Of a DNA stretch of 64,000 nt, positions 53,229 through 63,599 are shown piece after piece. The notes beneath the pieces were generated by a model. That model searched no databases, was not told the DNA's origin, and saw nothing but the letters and a program-made list of their open reading frames with translations. Source of the DNA: Artemia franciscana (lineage: Eukaryota > Arthropoda > Branchiopoda > Anostraca > Artemiidae); NCBI RefSeq assembly GCF_032884065.1, contig NC_088871.1, positions 45,921,374-45,985,373 on the forward strand. The letters run 5' to 3'. Position numbers and translations under genes: made by a program. Within the stretch, counting starts at the first letter, position 1. Each line of letters begins with the position of its first letter.

Positions 53229-54720
53229 TCAAACAGTTCGTGGTAACGAACTGTAGTAAGGAGCGACCCGGATCAATAGTAAACGAAACTAAAAAAACGG
53301 AATTTTGATGCTAAAAGATACAGGACTTATTTTGGAAAATAGGGGGAAACACCCCCTAAAAGTAACAGAATCTTAACGAAAATCACACACGTTATTCAGC
53401 GTATCAGAGAACCCTAGAGCAAAAATTTCAAGCTCCTATCTACAAAAATGTAGAATTTCGTATTTTTTGCCAGAAGACAGATCACGGGTACGTGTTTATT
53501 TGTTTGTTTATTTTTTTCCCCAGGGGTAATCGTATCGACAAAGTGGTCCTAGAATGTCTTAAGAGGGCTCATTCTAACGGAAATGAAAAGTTCTAGTGCC
53601 CTTTTTAAGTGACCAAAAAATTGGAGGGCACCTAGGCCCCCTCCCACGCTCATTGTTTTCCCAAAGTCAACGGATCAACATTATGAGATAGCCATTGCGT
53701 TCCGCATAGTTGAAAACCATAATGACTATTTCTTTGGGGATGAATTACTCCCCCACAGTCCCCGGGGGAGGGGCTGCAAGTTACAAACTTTGACCAGTGT
53801 TTACATACAGTAATGGTTATTGGGAAGTGTACAAACGTTTTCAGGGGAATTTTTTTGGTTCTGGGTTTGGGTTTAGGGGAGGGGGATATGTGGGAGGATC
53901 TTTCCTTGGAGGAATATGTCATGGGGGAAGAGAAATTCAATGAACATGGCGCGGGATTTTCTAGCATTACTATAAAAAAAAACAATGAAAAAATAAACAT
54001 GAAGAAGTTTTTTCAATTGAAAGTAAGGAGTAGTATCAAAACCTAAAACGAACAGAGATTATTACGCATATGAGGGTTCTAAAAATACTTTAGCATAAAG
54101 AACGAGGTATTTAGGAGGAGATAAATACCTCGCTCTTTATGCTAAAGTATTTCTAGTAATTTAAACTATTTATTCTACGGCCTTTCTGATTCAGGGATCA
54201 TTTTTAAAGAATTGGGACAAAACTTAAGATTTAGTGTAAAGAGCGAGGTATTAACGAGTTGACAAATCCCCTCATATTCATAATAAAAATACAAGAATAT
54301 AAGAGTTTGTTACGTAAGTTAATTCTTAAGTTACATATATTTTTACTAATAAAAACGTTCGTTAAAAATTAAAAGCTCTAGTTGCCTATTTAAGTAACCG
54401 AAAAATGGGAGGGCAACTAGGCCTCCTTCCCCACCCCTTATTTCTCAAAATTGTCTGTCCAAAACTAAGAGAAAGTCATTCAGCCAAAAAAGAATTAATA
54501 TGCAAATTTCATTTTAATAATTTATGTGCGGAGAGCCCAAATCAAACATGCATTAATTCAAAAACGTTCAGAAATTAAATAAAAAAACTAGTTTTTTTAA
54601 CTGACTGTAAGGAACGACATTAAAACTTAAAACGAACAGAAATTACTCCGTATATGAAATGGGTTGTCCCCTCCGCAATTCCTCGCTCTTTACGCTAAGT
54701 CGCAAGATGGCTCATTTCAA
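53229..54720 (+). mobile_element. FB1 element, plus copy head to head with the previous one
   Basis: Starts TCAAACAGTTCGTGG at 53229 and repeats the inner order (GAACCCTAGAGCAAAAATTTC, GATAGCCATTGCGTTCCGC, GGAAGAGAAATTCAATGAA, ACCGAAAAATGGGAGGGCA). It ends in a half hairpin (AACTGACTGTAAGGAACGAC, CTCGCTCTTTACGCTAA) broken at about 54700. The ORFs 54000-53650 and 53813-54046 are opposite readings of it. Confidence 0.85.
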
Positions 54721-54724
54721 TGGA

Positions 54725-55860
54725 GATTAAAAGTTCTAGTGCCAAAAAGTGAAAGTGAAAAGTTAAAGTGACCAAATAACTTGAGATAACCATTTTGTTC
54801 AGCATAGTCGAAAAATCTCTGAACTATGTCTTTATGGACGACTTAAATCCCCACAGTCCCTGGGGGAAGGGCTGCAAGTATGAACTTTGCCCATTTTTTA
54901 CATATGGTATTGGTTCTTGGGAAGTATACTGACGTTTTCAGGGGGATTTTTCTAGCGGTTGGGGGTCGGGAATAGGGAAACCGTAAGTGGATCTTTCTAT
55001 GGAGGAATTTATCATGGGGGAAGACAATTCTCTCGAAGGGGGTGTTGTATTTTCCAGCGCTATTTAAAAAAACGAGAAATTAAATAAAACAGCAAGTTTT
55101 TTAACTTAAAGTAAGGAGCGATATTAAAAATTAAAACAAACAGAAACTATTACGTATATGAGGGGGGTTCATCCCCTTCTAAATACATCGCTATTTACGC
55201 TGAAGTATTTTTAGTAATTTCAAAAGAGCTATTTATTCTAATTAAACGGCACTTGTGATTCAGGGATCATTCTGAAAAAATTGGAACAAAATTCAAACTT
55301 TAGTGTAAAGAGCGAGGTATTGACGAGGGGGTGAACCCTTTCATATACGTAATAGAAATATACGAATATAGAAGTTTATTACGCAAGTTAATTTGTAAGT
55401 TACGTATATCAATTACTAATGAAAACATTTGTAAATAAAATTAAAAGTTCTAGTGGCATTTCTAAGCAACTCAAAAAATTGGAGGGCAACTTGGCCCCCT
55501 CCCCGCCCATTTTTTCTCAAAATCGTCCGATCAAACTTTGAGAAAGCCATTTAGCCATAAAAGTTAAAACTAATGTGCAAATTTCTTTTTAATTATTCTT
55601 GCACGGTGAGCCACAATCAAAAACTGATTTCTCTTAAATCTACTCTTTAAAGCTGTGAAAAACTGATTTAAAGTCATGAAAATAATTTTCACTGTTTCAA
55701 ATAGTAGATTTGAGAGAAAGATTCAAACCTTAGCGAAAAGAGCGGGGCGTTGAGGAGGGGACAGCCCCTTTTATATATGGAATAATTTCTGTTCGTCTTA
55801 AGTTTGAATGTCGTTCCCTACCTTTCAGTTAAAGAGACTTATTTTTTTTTTTTTTTTTAT
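54725..55860 (+). mobile_element. FB1 element, truncated third copy
   Basis: Begins inside the inner part (GATGGCTCATTTCAATGGAG, ACTTGAGATAACCATTTTG) and ends with hairpin-type sequences at 55085-55345 and 55735-55855. Two hairpin-related blocks in one copy suggest duplication or fusion of two copies. Confidence 0.75.
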
Positions 55861-58180
55861 TTAGTCTGCTTTCAGGTACCGGGTTTTTAGTGTTCTTTAA
55901 GTAGGCTTGATAAAAATTATTTTCATTTTTTTCTCGTTCAATCCCGCGAGACCTTAAAGCATTTTCATGTGCGGGTTCCAAGCATGCTGGGCGTTGGCTC
56001 ATTGGGCGTTGCGCGTTTTAAACTTAAAACGCGCAAGAATGGGAGGGTTGAACGCAGGTTCTGAAAGATCTAAACTTTGGTATCCAAAACGGTAATCCGC
56101 GCAATCCGTATTTTATATGGAGTGATATGGAAACGGGGCTCGGAATTGCTAACTAAAGACAAAAAAAAACAACCTTTCATTAATTACCAGCCCTGAGTAC
56201 GTCTATATGGAATATAACCTAGCTGAAGGGTTTTTAATCCCTCTCCCCGTCGGTGCATTTATGTCAATGACTGTTCATTACTTTTGCTTAAGCTTCTTGT
56301 TTATCTTACATTAATTTTCTTATTCACCGAAGAAGATGACGATACTGATTATAATCAATCACGGATACCGAAAGGCGTGTTAATTAATAACAAGCACACA
56401 TCCTATTTTGTGCGTTTTTCAATTAATAGAAAGCCATTTTGCTTACGAATCTTTGTCCTTTAATTGTCCGCCTGAATGACACTCAATCAGTTCTCCCAAT
56501 CTGCTTAGAATATTCTATTTATTTGCTATTGATAAATGCAATTTCTCTTTGTGAGGAACAACAAAGGACAACAAGATATGGCGGTTTTTTTCCTTGGCCA
56601 TCTTGTGAAGAAAATAACAATATGTCTTTGATGTTTCCTCTTAAGAATTTCCAAAAGCATTGAAAATAGTCAATTGCTTTCGAAATAGAATTTGATCAAA
56701 GAGAAGGAAATACATTTTTATCCTGTAGTCTATATAACGAATTCTGAAACGCACTTGGGTTTCTGAGAAATATGACACCCCAATGTGTTTTTGGGGGAAA
56801 TGGGTGGACAATAATATACACCAAGATTGTGCCAACTTTCTGTCTTCCCTTTTTTCTCCACCTTTATCTTTTGAACCCCCTGATTTCTGTAATGTTAAAA
56901 GTATTCAGAAGAAATTCAGAAAAAAAAACAGGTCCAAATTTTCACTAATGAGGCTTTAGAGGCTCTCCCCTCAGAGTAAGATTAAATGGCGCCCCTTAAA
57001 AGCTAGTTTAAATTTTGCAATAAATTAATCAGGAAATTAAGTGTTAAAATGGAATAATTCGCTTGAGTAAAGCTTTTAAATTATTCCCATGCAAAATTCA
57101 TGCAAAACTCAGGCAAAATTCAACCAATGTCGAATTCTTTCTTTCGGATCTTTTATATTCCTCTTATTCTATTCCTCTTATTCTAATTTTAATTCTAACT
57201 GATTCTAGTTTTGCACAAAACCCGTCACTTCATTTTTGTTATTTGCGCAATATAAAATTTAAATATGGTCCTGTACATTTCTTTTCTTAAACAGAGAAAT
57301 GAATTTAACTGAAACAACAGACTAAAAGAAGCAAAAACAATATTTTATTAAAGAGTTTCAAATGTCCATAATAGGAAAAAAAACTCCGTATTTTCGTATT
57401 TCAAATTAACGAAGCAAATTCAGGATTGAGTTCTCATGACGAACTCTTAAAATCGAGCTCTCAGAATGAACTCTTTTTAGAAAACTAAGGAAGTTAATTC
57501 AAGGTCGTATACTTAAATGTCAAGTAACCAATTGACTTTCATTAGAGCCGATTGCCTAGTTTCATTCCGGCAGCTTACAACAGAAGAGCTTATTTCTGCA
57601 GTCAAGTCCAGTGGCGTCAACTCATAAGAACTTGGGGAGGGGGAATTTATTTTTCAATATAAAAGGGAGAAAAGCTGGGAGACAAAGGTTCCCTCTGTCC
57701 CCATCCGATTGACACAGCTATTTTGGTCTTTTTTTTAAAATAAAACTAAAGTCTTGACCTAGAAACTACACTGCAAAGCTAATATCGATAATGCCAGTAA
57801 GTGGAAAAGTTTTGGCAGAAAAAAAATCATATATGAAAAAGATTGGATTTTGAGACGTTACTGTGGTGTAATTCTGGAAACATCATTATGCATGCCATAT
57901 TGTCATAGTCTTAGTAGTTTAACAATAACCTTAGTTCTTTTCAATTAAAGAATTTGACACTCTACAGGAAACATCAGAAGAGATTCGAATCAATAAACTT
58001 ACGCGAGAAAAAGCTTGGCTTTCCCTCTTGCTTAGCATAGAGAAAATGAACTCAAAACTATATACTTTAGTATCAATATCAACAACTTGGCAAACAAAAT
58101 AAATTTAGAACTACAATTTACACTGTCAAGCTAAAATTGATAGCGGCATTATTTGTTTTTCTTTTTTTTTCTTCTTTTTT
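55861..58180. other. Unassigned sequence with one hairpin
   Basis: 56009-56021 and 56024-56036 form a perfect 13-bp stem (TTGCGCGTTTTAA and its inverse) with a 2-base spacer, unusually GC-rich for the area. ORFs at 56439-56663, 56835-56641 and 57063-57290 have no support. CCAGTGGCGTCAAC near 57610 resembles an eroded DNA-transposon end. Confidence 0.45.
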
Positions 58181-58806
58181 TAGTAGTAGTAGTAGTAGTA
58201 GAACAATTTTATTGAAAATAATAATTTTTATATAATAGCACAACAAAAGCGGAGCTTGCAAGGATGTGCTAAAGTAAATAAAAAAAGAAAAAGAGTGTGG
58301 AACATGAGACCATTTACCGAAACCAACATGAAAATAAACAACAAAATACTACAATATAAAACTAAAAAAAAAACGCAATGAGAAATACATAAAAATAACC
58401 CACTGAAAATATAGTTAATCTGCGTCGAAAGCATAACTATCGAGTAGCTCCACACGAAAATCAGGTTTAAACGGGTTAAGATTAAAAAAAAAGGTAAAGG
58501 ATACGGCATTAGACTTTACAGTCCCTACCGGCAGTGCTGACCTCCATTTCTTGGCCCTTCAGCCAGGAAGTGGAATGGGGATAGGGAGCCAACCATCCTG
58601 TGCTTTCGCACACCCTTCCTGTTTACCTTTCCCAGATTTCTCCAGGTACCCATTTAGAGCTCGGTCGACTCTGGCTAAGCTTACAGAGTCACGCCACTGA
58701 CCCTCGTCCCAACTGAACAATTGGGTAAACCGGGATTCGAACCCGCGGCCTCTCGGACTAATGATCCTGAATCTAGCGCACCAATCCACTCGGCCAGGAC
58801 GGCCGA
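58181..58806 (-). mobile_element. tRNA-derived SINE with LINE-like 3' tail
   Basis: Reading the minus strand: a tRNA-like head with A-box TGGCCGAGTGG (58796-58786) and B-box GGTTCGAATCC (58743-58733); a body with GGGTACCTGGAGAAATCTGG and GGTAAACAGGAAGGGTGTG; a tail with GTTTCGGTAAATGGTCTCAT and GCAAGCTCCGCTTTTGTTG; then ATAAAATTGTTC and (TAC)n at 58201-58181. The tail aligns with the last 170 bases of the LINE at 21.2-22.07 kb. The head is Leu-tRNA-like (loop TTCAGGA), tentatively. Polymerase III promoter boxes plus a borrowed LINE end is the classic SINE plan. Confidence 0.85.
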
Positions 58807-59914
58807 GTCCTTAATATCCTTACTATTCAATAGATAATTTTTTTCAGAACTGAATCGAATGGAAAAACAAGATGTTTGTTCAATGCACTATTACAACGTA
58901 ATCCGGAAGACGTATCACCTTTAATTACAGCTCTCTTGTACAATAAATTTACTACTATTATAATTACTATCGACGCACTACATCACCAAGATACCTGAGG
59001 CCACAACACAGCTACTTACCTTAATCACACACCTCAATGAATTCAAACCTTTACACTCCTCCACCTAACATGAAGTTCTAATTTTTCTTTACACCCTTCC
59101 ATATAGCCCCTTCCCACTCCATTCACGGACAGAAATATTGCTACACCTCTTACTCTGTTATCGGTCTTTTCTTTAATTTCATTCCAATTTTCGCTTCAAA
59201 CAACATTGTCGTTGTCGTTTTGTTACTCTAAAGGCTTTTTTTTGGTAAGTCTGATTTAAAATAGTTAAATACTAGTCCATAATCAGAAGTTACACGACTA
59301 TGTTTTTTCTGTGTTAACACAATTTGAAATGGTAAACTAAATACTAAAATCAGAATTTTATATAAAATACAAGACATCTTTTATACTTTTATCGATTTAT
59401 TTAGATTTACCAAGAAAAATAGATACTTACGTGTTATAGCGACCACACTTTGTTCTTGATCTGTAATGAAACCGGCTTTTATGTCCACTCGGAGATAATC
59501 AGCTAAGTTTGAGCGAGATTAGCGAGGTAACTATGCAGGTATATTTTAATTAAATATTCAATATAAAGAGGTGGTTAGGCACTTAATATTCTGCCTTGTG
59601 GGCAGCCTGCTTTCCGTAATTTTCCATTACATTTTCATCATATTTTTGTATATTTCATTAGGATTAACCTAATTCACTTCTTTGGATAGGACGCTACAAT
59701 GAATAAGTACATACAAATATTATGCAAAACAAATATACTGGGCAAGATTCTGCACAAAATCTGTTGCTACAAGTTTCCTTGAACATTTGGATAGGAGAGC
59801 AGCCTTTAACACATCCAAATTTAAAACATTCAGTATTATGCGGTGTTCTGACCTTAAAAGCAAAAATTAAGGTTACTAATTACTTACTACTTACTAAGGT
59901 TACTATCTACTTAC
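58807..59914. other. Spacer, no feature seen
   Basis: AT-rich sequence. ORF 59722-60081 (+) is antisense to the candidate exon at its end and is not supported. Confidence 0.4.
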
Positions 59915-60077
59915 TTTGCTTCATATTTGATTTGTTAGGTGGCCCCCCAGCTTCCAAACTTTTTGGCCCTCCCCGGGGACCTCCAGGCTGGGCACCCGGC
60001 CTTCCCGGATTTCTTGCAGGTCTAACCGTTTCCACTGGCTGTACCCTTCTTCGTTTCTTTGGCAGTTTCGCTCTTGC
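59915..60077 (-). CDS. Candidate internal coding exon, basic Gly/Pro/Arg-rich
   Basis: Bounded by a strong acceptor (AAGTTTTTATTTTCAG) and a consensus donor (GTAAGTAG) on the minus strand. The 54 codons read ARAKLPKKRRRVQPVETVRP, ARNPGRPGAQPGGPRGGPKS, LEAGGPPNKSNMKQ, plus one base. The KKRRR cluster looks like a nuclear localisation signal and the GGPRGGP stretch like an RGG-type low-complexity RNA-binding segment; both are inferences. GC content is well above the surroundings, as expected for an exon. It ends in phase 1, matching the phase 2-base start of the exon at 30133. I do not recognise the protein. Confidence 0.6.
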
Positions 60078-61289
60078 CTGAAAATAAAAACTTGTAAAAA
60101 AAAAAATGTTTTCCATTTCGTCTTATTCGTTTTTAGATATGACAACTTATGATTTTACAGCGACTTGACATCAAACCTGGGTCTTCCAAAGATTTAAACT
60201 ATAAAAAGGAAGCCTTTTCTGCTAAATAATAACAAGGGACATTAAGAAAAAGAACATACGTAACCCTCCGTTCTTTACTCTAAATTTTTGCGCTTAACTA
60301 AAGCATTTTAGAATGCCAAAAACATCCAGTTTTTAATTGCTTTTCTTATCCATAGATGGACTTTAAAAACACTCTGTTTTGTCTCTCAGCAGAAACTTTT
60401 ATGTTTAAAGCATAAGCTAGTAAAAATTTCGATTCTCGAGGCATTGCAAAAAAATAAATAATATTTTTAGCATATTGCTCTTGAACAACAAGATTGGCTC
60501 TTTAAACATTTAAGGAAAAAAGGAGGTTGAGGGGACTGCTGCCCCTGATATATTGAATGTTTGTTTTGAGTTTCCATGTCCGTCTTTACTATCATTTGAA
60601 GATCTTCTTTTTAATGTTGTTTCCATTCATTTTTTGATGTTTTATTAAAGATATTTTAGGGAATTTCTCTTCAGAACAGTTTTCATAGATTGGACTTTTC
60701 CGCATTAAAATCACTGTTTGAACTTTCAACCCCGCATTGTTTTTTTCGCACGATATGACATCAGGCCAAAAAGACAAGCATAAGAACGTTGCTACTGCTC
60801 CTTGTCTCTCTTATATAATTAAAAGAGTACTAAAGCTTTAAATTTATGTTATAAAAATCCCTCTTTCTATAATCTATAGCCATTATTTCGATGCGAGCAG
60901 TCTTTGTGATAGCAAGTTAAGGGGGGAGGACCTAGGAATGGGGAGGGTATATAGTCGACCAATTAATAACGATAAAGCTTGCTCTCATTGTTCTTGAAAG
61001 TCCTTGAAGGACGTTGGGCAATAATTATGTGTGTATGTATGTATGTATTTATTTGTTCTCAAAAATGGCTCAATATTTTTTCGGGAAAATTGGCACCCTG
61101 GGATATTCCGGCCTTAAAAACGCACTAGAAGGGTCAAAAATTTGGAAAATTTTTTAAGGGCCTCAATTTTGGAAAGAAAAATATTTACGTCAGTGACGTC
61201 ATTTTTATAAACATCAGTATTGCAGTGCCGTTGTAACACTTCTCAAACTTACGTGGAAAAACCGAAGATTTTCTTGCATGGAGAAGTTT
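60078..61289. other. Intronic or intergenic sequence with a short microsatellite
   Basis: A (TGTA)n-like run lies at about 61029-61052. Near 60505-60600, GGAGGTTGAGGGGACTGCTG with TTGTTTTGAGTTTCCATGTC and TTTACTATCATTTGAAGA resembles a very eroded FB1 hairpin arm. No gene seen. Confidence 0.45.
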
Positions 61290-61885
61290 ACATTAAATTG
61301 CTTAAAGAGCAAAAATTGGTGATTGTAAAAATATTTGCATTTATACTTTGACAAGGGATTACAATAATTTAAAAACCTTAAAGAAGAAAATCAAAAGATT
61401 GAAGCTTAGCAGAAATCGTTGTTAGAAATCAATTTGCTTCAATAATCAGATATCTTGAAAAGACTGTGGAATGAAAAGACATTAAATTGGTAAAGAGCAA
61501 AAAACTGGTAATTGCAAAAACGTTCGTATATATTTTAACAAGAGATTATAACGATTCAAAAACCTTAAAAAAGAAAACCCCAAAGTTTGGAGTTTAGTAA
61601 AAATTGGTGTTGAAATTGGATTTGCTTGAATAATCAAATATATTTAAAAATACATTACAAAAAGACACTAAATTGCTTAAAGAGCAAAAAGCTGGTAATT
61701 GCAAAAATTTTTGTATATACTTTAACAAGGGATTATAGCAATTCAAAACCAAAAAGTAAAAGGTAAAACCAAAAAGTAAAACCAAAAACGAAAAAGAAAA
61801 CCAAAAGTTTGAAGCTTAGTAGACAATCGGTCTTAGAATTTGGATTTGCTTCAGTAATCAAATATCTTTGAAAAGAGACAGTTTG
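61290..61885. repeat. Tandem repeat, about 188-bp unit, just over three copies
   Basis: AAATTG(C/G)(T)TAAAGAGCAAAAA starts near 61295, 61484 and 61670 (spacings 189 and 186). CTTTGACAAGGGATTA and GGATTTGCTTGAATAATCAA-type words keep register. Confidence 0.85.
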
Positions 61886-61904
61886 AAAAGAAATACCATT
61901 ATAA

Positions 61905-62319
61905 AAAACTATCTAGAGGTAGACCGAAAAAATTAAAATTTACAAGTGTTATAAATGATAATTCATTGGAAACAAATAAGGTTTGTTCCACCATCTGACA
62001 GTTAACAGATCTACAGCCCGGACCATCACGTAAGACTACACCAATAAGAGCACCTAAAGCAAAGGCCATTGGCAAATTGAATAAAGTAACGAAAATCCTG
62101 AATGAAGGAAAAAGAAAAATGGGGTTAGAATATAAACGACAGCGAAGTCAAAGCGTACCAAAACTGAAAAATTATATTTATGATAATTGGGCCCGGGATT
62201 TTACAAGGATAAGGTCATCAATGCTTAACATGCCATTGTTAAAATTAAACTCATGCTATGTATTTCATAATGACAAAATGCAAGCCGGGGCAAAAGCCGA
62301 CGTCTATCGGAAATATTAA
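61905..62319 (+). pseudogene. Degenerate basic reading frame with AT-hook-like motif
   Basis: One frame with a single internal TGA reads KKLSRGRPKKLKFTSVINDN, then DLQPGPSRKTTPIRAPKAKA, IGKLNKVTKILNEGKRKMGL, SQSVPKLKNYIYDNWARDFT and CYVFHNDKMQAGAKADVYRK. RGRPKK is a textbook AT-hook core. The last part (YVFHN-K-QA-AK-DV) recurs in the 168-bp repeats to the right (RRYVFHNNKRQARAKVDVQ). Probably a mobile-element protein remnant; family not recognised. Confidence 0.45.
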
Positions 62320-62519
62320 TATTCTAATCTCGAAGAAATCTAGAAGAAATTATTAATCTAGAAATTAATCTAGAAGAAATTATCTTCTAGACCAGTGCCA
62401 TGACTAAGTTCCAGAGTAAGCTCTGATGGATATTTTTAGAAATATCAATAAATTCCTTACAACTTAAAACCAAAATATCATCTAGATATCTTTTATTATT
62501 TGACAAAACATGTTTTATT

Positions 62520-62684
62520 ATTTGGATTAAATAGCAATAGATAACGGGCATTAGAGTTTATAAGGACGTTAGCGAAGAACCTGATATGTTATCAGTCTTT
62601 GTTAAAGAAAAAACTTCGGCGTTATGTTTTTCATAATAACAAAAGACAAGCCAGAGCAAAAGTCGACGTTCAACATTTATATAT
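62520..62684 (+). repeat. 168-bp family monomer, left of the Helitron
   Basis: Contains ATAACGGGCATTAGAGTTTA, TAAGGACGTTAGCGAAGAAC and TTATGTTTTTCATAATAACA with AAAGTCGACGTTCAACATTT, the same order as in the array at the right edge. One frame is open across the unit (ALEFIRTLAKNLICYQSLLK, RRYVFHNNKRQARAKVDVQ). Confidence 0.8.
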
Positions 62685-62819
62685 ATAAAAATAAGTTGTT
62701 TGTTTGTGTGTGTCTGTTGACTGACGTCATGTTTGTGTGTCGACTGACGTCATTGTAAGGATTGAGCATTATGCCGTCATGAAGTTGTTTGTCGACTGAC
62801 GTCATGTTTGTCGACTGAC

Positions 62820-63025
62820 AAAATTACAGACCGGGACACCGGGACACAAATGACGACCGGGACACAGGGAATATAAATGACGACCGGGACACTCAAAGAG
62901 AAACAACAGACTGGGACACCAGGACACAAATAACAACCGGGACACAGGGAATATAAATGACGACCGGGACACAGGGACACAACTACAACGGGGACGCCTG
63001 GGGGTACAGGGGGATACATAAATGA
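62820..63025 (+). repeat. Minisatellite AAATGACGACCGGGACACA
   Basis: Reverse complement of the repeat at 47.5-47.8 kb. About seven units of ATGACGACCGGGACACAGGG with AATATAA or CACAAA spacers. The minus-strand ORFs here are repeat translations. Confidence 0.9.
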
Positions 63026-63029
63026 CGAC

Positions 63030-63142
63030 GGGGACACAGGGAACGTTCGACTAGCAATCACCATCGACAAAGCTCAAGGGAAATCATTAGAATCATGAGG
63101 TATAGATCTTAATACGGATTGTTTTTCCCATGGACAACCGGG
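63030..63142 (+). pseudogene. Helitron helicase fragment truncated into minisatellite
   Basis: Reads NVRLAITIDKAQGKSLES, stop, GIDLNTDCFSHGQ and then switches directly to CCGGGACACAACTGACGACC, the minisatellite, inside the motif that should continue LYVACSR. Confidence 0.85.
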
Positions 63143-63249
63143 ACACAACTGACGACCGGGACACAGGGAATATAAATGACGACCGGGACCACCCAAAGAG
63201 AAGTTACAAACCGGGACACCGGGACACAAATGACGAACGGGACACAGGA

Positions 63250-63450
63250 AATGTTTGGTTAGCAATCACCATCAACAAAGCTCAGGGGCAATCATTAGAA
63301 CAATGAGGTATAGATCTGAATTCGGATTGTTTTTCCCATGGACAATTATATGTTGCATGTTCAAGAGTCGGTAAACCTGACAATCTATTTATATGCACAG
63401 ACAATGGGACAGCGAAAAATGTTGTATATTCGCAAGTTTTATGTAGTTAA
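63250..63450 (+). pseudogene. Helitron helicase C-terminus, best-preserved copy
   Basis: Sixty-seven codons including the stop: NVWLAITINKAQGQSLEQ, an in-frame TGA, GIDLNSDCFSHGQLYVACSR, VGKPDNLFICTDNGTAKNVV, YSQVLCS, stop at 63448-63450. Only the one TGA breaks the frame. AITINKAQGQS and the LYVACSR arginine are the final motifs of the Pif1-type helicase of Helitrons (superfamily 1B). Upstream motifs are absent. Confidence 0.9.
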
Positions 63451-63451
63451 A

Positions 63452-63454
<3 letters not shown>

Positions 63455-63526
<72 letters not shown>
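63455..63526. repeat. (TA)n array between helicase end and Helitron 3' block
   Basis: About 72 bases of pure TA at the same relative position as the array at 47272-47360. Confidence 0.97.
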
Positions 63527-63532
<6 letters not shown>

Positions 63533-63599
63533 GCGCGTGACTAATATGGTGCGTAACGACTTACGCGCGCGGGGGGCTTGGGGGGGCAAGAAGCGCCCA

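Larger units (their letters stand above)
62685..63598 (+). mobile_element. Helitron-derived composite element, plus copy
   Basis: Order: 5'-like start ATATAAAAATAAGTTGTTTG with repeated GACTGACGTCATG (62685-62815), CGGGACAC minisatellite (62820-63025), helicase fragment (63030-63140), minisatellite again (63137-63248), a longer helicase fragment (63250-63450), (TA)n (63455-63526) and a GC-rich 3' block with CGTAACGACTTACGCGCGCG (63527-63598). The 3' hairpin is eroded and no CTAG is left. It mirrors the 47.1-48.5 kb module in the opposite direction. Confidence 0.8.

Noticed and set aside
53650..54046. Opposite-strand ORFs of 116 and 77 codons
   Set aside because: Both read across FB1 inner sequence, are not conserved in frame in the copies at 42 and 51 kb and carry no motif.
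58559..58789. 76-codon minus-strand ORF
   Set aside because: It lies wholly inside the tRNA-like head and body of the SINE.
58725..58806. Functional tRNA-Leu gene
   Set aside because: A-box and B-box are good but the acceptor stem does not pair and the sequence continues into a SINE body with a LINE-type tail.
59722..60116. 119-codon plus-strand ORF and a 74-codon minus frame near the candidate exon
   Set aside because: The plus frame is antisense to the spliced exon and has no splice or motif support; the 74-codon frame is the wrong frame of the same exon region.
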